DNA of 6,250 bases from Candidatus Bathyarchaeota archaeon. Its GTDB lineage: Archaea; Thermoproteota; Bathyarchaeia; Bathyarchaeales; Bathyarchaeaceae. The DNA lies in assembly GCA_029881555.1 (NCBI GenBank), contig JAOUMI010000035.1, positions 1 through 6,250 of the forward strand. Reading direction: 5' to 3'. The translations under genes were made by a program, and so were the position numbers. Positions 3,841-6,250 of the stretch are shown one piece after another. The notes beneath the pieces are model-generated. The model saw only the letters and a program-made list of their open reading frames with translations. It was not told the DNA's origin and made no database searches. How positions within the stretch are numbered: position 1 is the stretch's first letter; every line of letters starts with the position of its first letter.

Positions 3841-4809
3841 TTGCAAAAATATGAAAATTACGGGATTTCTGAAAATACGGGTAGGAGGGGCGAAGCAACG
3901 AATCAAGAAAAGGCGATAGAAATAAACAACCTCACAAAAATGTACGGAAATCACGTAGGTGTCAAAGACTTAAGCCTCACAGTTCACAAGGGAGAAATAA
4001 TGGGCTTTCTCGGACCCAACGGGGCAGGAAAAACGACCACGATACGATGTTGTCTCGCACTGATTGCAAAAACAGCAGGTGAGATAACCATATTCGGATT
4101 GGATTCCCACAGAGATGCCGTCGCAATACGAAAAAAGACCGGATATCTGCCCGGCGATTTTGGTCTAATCCCCTCAGTTAAGGTCAGATCTTATCTGAAG
4201 TATCTGCTCTCGTTAAATGGTTGCAGCTCCACGAAAAAAATGCTATCATTGGCGGAGCGACTTCAGCTTGACTTGGACAGGAAAACAAACGAGCTTTCCA
4301 AGGGCAACAAGCTGAAGGTGGGAATCGTTCAGTCATTGATGACAGATGAAGACCTTATCATTATGGACGAGCCATCAGGGCTTGACCCGCTCATGCAACA
4401 GGAATTCTATCGCATTCTGCGCCAAGAGAAAAAACATGGAAAAACCGTCTTCATGTCCTCACACAATTTGGCAGAAGTTGAATCAGTCTGCGACAGGGTT
4501 GCCATCATCAGAAAAGGGCAACTAGTAGTTGTAGAGGACATACAGGTATTGCAGGAAAAGACAGGAAAGGTGCTTGAGGTTGAATTCAGAGATCCTTTCA
4601 ACATCAATGAGTTCAAGTTTGACGGCGTAAGCAGTATACGCCAAGACAATGGCAGGCTTATTCTGACTATACATGAGAATCTTGACAACGTCATCAAAGC
4701 CGTTTCAAATCATCAGATACTAAACATGAATCTGAAAACCTATAGTCTGGAGCAATTGTTCTTGAAGTATTATGCGGAGGAAGAAGTTGATGAAAGGGGT
4801 GATGCGTGA
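3841..4809 (+). CDS. ABC transporter ATP-binding protein (ABC-2 type exporter)
   Basis: The cytoplasmic nucleotide-binding subunit that powers the permease encoded next. Numbered from the TTG at 3841, it has an A-loop Tyr (Y35), Walker A GPNGAGKT (58-65), GYLPGDFGL in the Q-loop region (101-109; Asp where many relatives have Gln), signature LSKGN (152-156, a variant of LSGGQ), Walker B LIIMDE (172-177), D-loop SGLDP (179-183) and switch His H208. All catalytic elements are intact. Residues about 225-322 form an accessory C-terminal domain. The start is uncertain. TTG at 3841 suits a leaderless mRNA from the TATA at 3812-3823. However, GGAGGGG at 3884-3890 lies 7 nt before an in-frame ACG at 3898, where the protein would begin with a family-like NQEKAIEINNLTK N-terminus; no ATG or GTG lies between. 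The substrate is unknown. Confidence 0.93.
   Translation: MQKYENYGISENTGRRGEATNQEKAIEINNLTKMYGNHVGVKDLSLTVHKGEIMGFLGPNGAGKTTTIRCCLALIAKTAGEITIFGLDSHRDAVAIRKKTGYLPGDFGLIPSVKVRSYLKYLLSLNGCSSTKKMLSLAERLQLDLDRKTNELSKGNKLKVGIVQSLMTDEDLIIMDEPSGLDPLMQQEFYRILRQEKKHGKTVFMSSHNLAEVESVCDRVAIIRKGQLVVVEDIQVLQEKTGKVLEVEFRDPFNINEFKFDGVSSIRQDNGRLILTIHENLDNVIKAVSNHQILNMNLKTYSLEQLFLKYYAEEEVDERGDA
3884..3890 (+). promoter_or_regulatory. Strong Shine-Dalgarno pointing at an ACG codon
   Basis: GGAGGGG is spaced 7 nt from ACG at 3898-3900, in frame with the ABC ATPase. This is an ideal ribosome-binding arrangement except for the start codon, which suggests a former ATG, a non-AUG start, or a base error. Confidence 0.5.
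4796..4803 (+). promoter_or_regulatory. Shine-Dalgarno for the permease
   Basis: GGGGTGAT lies inside the end of the ATPase gene, 5 nt before the ATG at 4809, and favours that ATG over the GTG at 4806. Confidence 0.6.
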
Positions 4810-5897
4810 TGTTTGGTAGAATTGCATTTATGGAACTCAGAACTGGGTGGAAAGGTCTTCTCATTTTTGGCCTACTTGTCTTAATCGTTTCGGCTGGCAT
4901 CCCGATGATTTTTCCCACGTACCGAGATTCCTTAATTGAAGAAATGGAGGGGGCAAGCAAGGTGCACTTGGAGCTTCCCGATGAGCAAGGAGGCATGATT
5001 ACCCTTTCATGGGAACCACTGGAGACTGCAACCAGCTACATGGTGCTGGAGGACAATCGTTCGAGCATGGTGACGCCGAATATTAAGTACATGGGCAATG
5101 AGACCAGCATTACTTTTGAAAAGGATTTTGAGGAGAAAAGGTACTATGCGGTCATGGCTGTATTAGACGAAACGTCAGATCCTGTGTTAATTGGCATCAC
5201 TGCAACAGAGAAGGGCGAAGATCCCTTTCAAGAACTATTAAAGAACCCTGCCTATGCAGGCTTTACTGGCGGAAGAAACATCAGCATGCTTGAAGTCAAG
5301 GGATTCGTAGCCCTAGAGTATTACGGCTGGGCGTGGATGCTTACAGGGTTGTTCATTGCCTATTTGTCTGTATCTCTCATTGCAAGTGATTTCGAGAACA
5401 AACGTATGGATGTGATGTTCTCGGCACCAATATCCCGTAGACGTTATCTCTTGGAGAAATTCACTGCCATGAGTGTCATCGCCCTGTTCATAGTCTTAGT
5501 ACAAATCGCAGGGCTCACTTCGGGACTGGCAAGCATCAATGCGCTCAATGAATTTTCTGCCAATGCAGTGTTGCTCTCACTGATAGGCTCCCTGCCCTTC
5601 CTCATGGTCATAGCGGCAGTTGGAATAGCTACTGCCATCTTCTCCCAGAAAGTAAGGACCGGCATGGGCATAACGTTTGCATTTGTCTTTGCGGAGTTTT
5701 TCTTGTACACCTTTGGCGGCTTCTCCAAGAGTCTTGAATGGATGAAAACTATCAGCATCTTCAAATACTGGGACTACTTTTCTGTCATCATTGACGATCT
5801 GTTCAAAACAGGAGACTTCCTTATTTTGACTCTACTGGCGATTGTGTTAATCATCGCCGCCATACGAGTCTTTCAAAAGAAGGACATACCGACGTAA
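4809..5897 (+). CDS. ABC-2 type permease with a fibronectin-III-like ectodomain
   Basis: A 362-residue membrane subunit that should pair with the upstream ATPase as an exporter. Membrane helices are predicted at about 16-35, 172-191, 218-241, 253-276, 284-303 and 336-354. Between TM2 and TM3, SDFENKRMDVMFSAPISRRRYLLEKF-type sequence (about 193-217) is the cytoplasmic segment characteristic of ABC-2 permeases. The roughly 135-residue loop between TM1 and TM2 should face outside. Within it, residues about 52-134 show the strand pattern of a fibronectin-III fold: ITLSWEPLETATSYMV with the core Trp (W68), then TSITFEKDF, then YYAVMAVLD. The ATG at 4809 overlaps the ATPase stop codon as TGATG; a GTG at 4806 would add one residue. 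The overlap and internal Shine-Dalgarno indicate coupled translation. The substrate is not predictable; drug, peptide or lipid export are all possible. Confidence 0.88.
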   Translation: MFGRIAFMELRTGWKGLLIFGLLVLIVSAGIPMIFPTYRDSLIEEMEGASKVHLELPDEQGGMITLSWEPLETATSYMVLEDNRSSMVTPNIKYMGNETSITFEKDFEEKRYYAVMAVLDETSDPVLIGITATEKGEDPFQELLKNPAYAGFTGGRNISMLEVKGFVALEYYGWAWMLTGLFIAYLSVSLIASDFENKRMDVMFSAPISRRRYLLEKFTAMSVIALFIVLVQIAGLTSGLASINALNEFSANAVLLSLIGSLPFLMVIAAVGIATAIFSQKVRTGMGITFAFVFAEFFLYTFGGFSKSLEWMKTISIFKYWDYFSVIIDDLFKTGDFLILTLLAIVLIIAAIRVFQKKDIPT

Positions 5898-5938
5898 GCG
5901 CGCTCCGAAAATGCTTCAACAAAAAGGAGGGAGTTTGC

Positions 5939-5985
5939 GGGAGGTATCCCCAGCAGGGCGTGGGTTCAAATCCCAGTAACATCAG
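5939..5985 (+). pseudogene. tRNA 3'-end remnant (T arm), class II-like
   Basis: TGGG-TTCAAAT-CCCA at 5961-5975 is a complete tRNA T arm, and GCG in front matches the tRNA-Leu junction. A GGGA/TCCC hairpin at 5939-5950 sits where a class II variable arm would be. There is no acceptor stem, D arm or anticodon arm, and the expected CCA is only echoed by CATCAG. So this is not a working tRNA gene. It is in the same orientation as tRNA-Leu and matches it at 17 of 18 bases across 5958-5975. It could be a decayed tRNA, or the scar of an element that integrated in a tRNA 3' end. Confidence 0.6.
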
Positions 5986-5994
5986 AGATCCGTG

Positions 5995-6250
5995 CTAGAA
6001 TAGGATGTCTTCACTAATCTTGATTCGACCGTTTTCGATAGGTATCCCTTCCTTCTCCACGAGTTCCCTTCTAGTTTTGGCTCTTTTTTCCTCTCCTCCA
6101 AATCTACCGTCAGATCTAACGACACGATGACAAGGAACAACAGGGTGAAGTGGATTCTTTTTTAATGCGTTGGCAACCGCCCGATAAGCACGTGGTCTGC
6201 CGACCTTCTCCGCTATCCTCTTGTATGTGCTGATTTTTCCTTTATGCTCT
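5995..6250 (-). CDS. ogt: O6-alkylguanine-DNA alkyltransferase, C-terminal part (5' end beyond the window)
   Basis: The last 84 residues of a methylated-DNA--protein cysteine methyltransferase, a DNA-repair protein that moves alkyl groups from O6-alkylguanine to its own cysteine in a single-turnover reaction. In order it shows GKISTYKRIAEKVGRPRAYR (helix-turn-helix with the arginine finger in RAVANAL), the asparagine hinge KKNP, the active-site PCHRV with the acceptor cysteine, and the closing GG...K...L...EG pattern (GGEEKRAKTRRELVEKEG). Catalytic Cys and His are both present, so this is an active transferase and not an alkyltransferase-like protein. The N-terminal part lies right of the window, so the start and total length cannot be given. 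The stop is TAG at 5995-5997, 97 bp from the permease gene that converges on it. The symbol is assigned by family; naming as mgmt is equally valid. Confidence 0.93.
   Translation of the reverse strand, partial: EHKGKISTYKRIAEKVGRPRAYRAVANALKKNPLHPVVPCHRVVRSDGRFGGEEKRAKTRRELVEKEGIPIENGRIKISEDILF

Noticed and set aside
4407..4996. Minus-strand frames opposite the ABC genes
   Set aside because: Antisense to the strongly conserved ATPase and the permease start; no family features or start signals.
5898..5985. A complete functional class II tRNA
   Set aside because: No acceptor stem, D arm or anticodon arm can be built around the T arm, and no true CCA end is present.
1..6250. CRISPR array, insertion sequence, integrase or defence system
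   Set aside because: No repeated spacer-like units, no terminal inverted repeats and no transposase, integrase or nuclease motifs in any frame I examined.

Overview
The window looks archaeal, most likely from the Thermoproteota/TACK side (a Bathyarchaeia-like organism would fit, but that lineage is an inference). The evidence is four tRNA genes with encoded CCA ends, three of them interrupted by 11-26 nt introns with bulge-helix-bulge-type splice sites (two at non-canonical positions), A/T-rich TATA elements about 25-35 nt upstream of genes, Shine-Dalgarno sequences mixed with apparently leaderless starts, and GTG/TTG starts.

Layout. Positions 10-333 (+) encode a small, basic, fully coiled-coil protein. 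Positions 360-464 and 509-612 (both -) are tRNA-Thr(UGU), with two introns, and elongator tRNA-Met(CAU), with one intron at 45/46. Positions 736-1449 (+) encode a multi-pass membrane protein with a motif pattern recalling DUF457/YdjM-type membrane hydrolases. It converges on a two-gene minus-strand unit: a membrane-anchored coiled-coil protein (2239-2898) followed 4 nt later by ribose-5-phosphate isomerase A (1542-2234). Upstream of that unit is tRNA-Thr(GGU) (2956-3043, -) with an 11-nt intron, and divergent from it tRNA-Leu(UAG) (3152-3239, +).

Positions 3285-5897 form a self-contained regulatory/transport module. A GbsR/MarR-type regulator (-) is transcribed divergently from an ABC ATPase and an ABC-2 permease (+), whose coding regions overlap by 1 nt. 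A perfect 6-bp inverted repeat with an 8-bp spacer (3806-3825) sits exactly on the shared TATA region and is a strong operator candidate. The simplest reading is that the regulator controls its own gene and an exporter. The permease carries an extracytoplasmic domain with a fibronectin-III-like pattern between TM1 and TM2, so it may sense or bind something outside the membrane. The ATPase has an unusual start: the best Shine-Dalgarno points to an ACG codon.

The module is bracketed by tRNA-Leu on the left and, at 5958-5975, by an isolated tRNA T-arm remnant in the same orientation that matches tRNA-Leu at 17 of 18 positions. This may be an old integration scar. The window ends with the C-terminal part of an O6-alkylguanine-DNA alkyltransferase (5995-6250, -). 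There is no gene-free stretch longer than about 125 bases.
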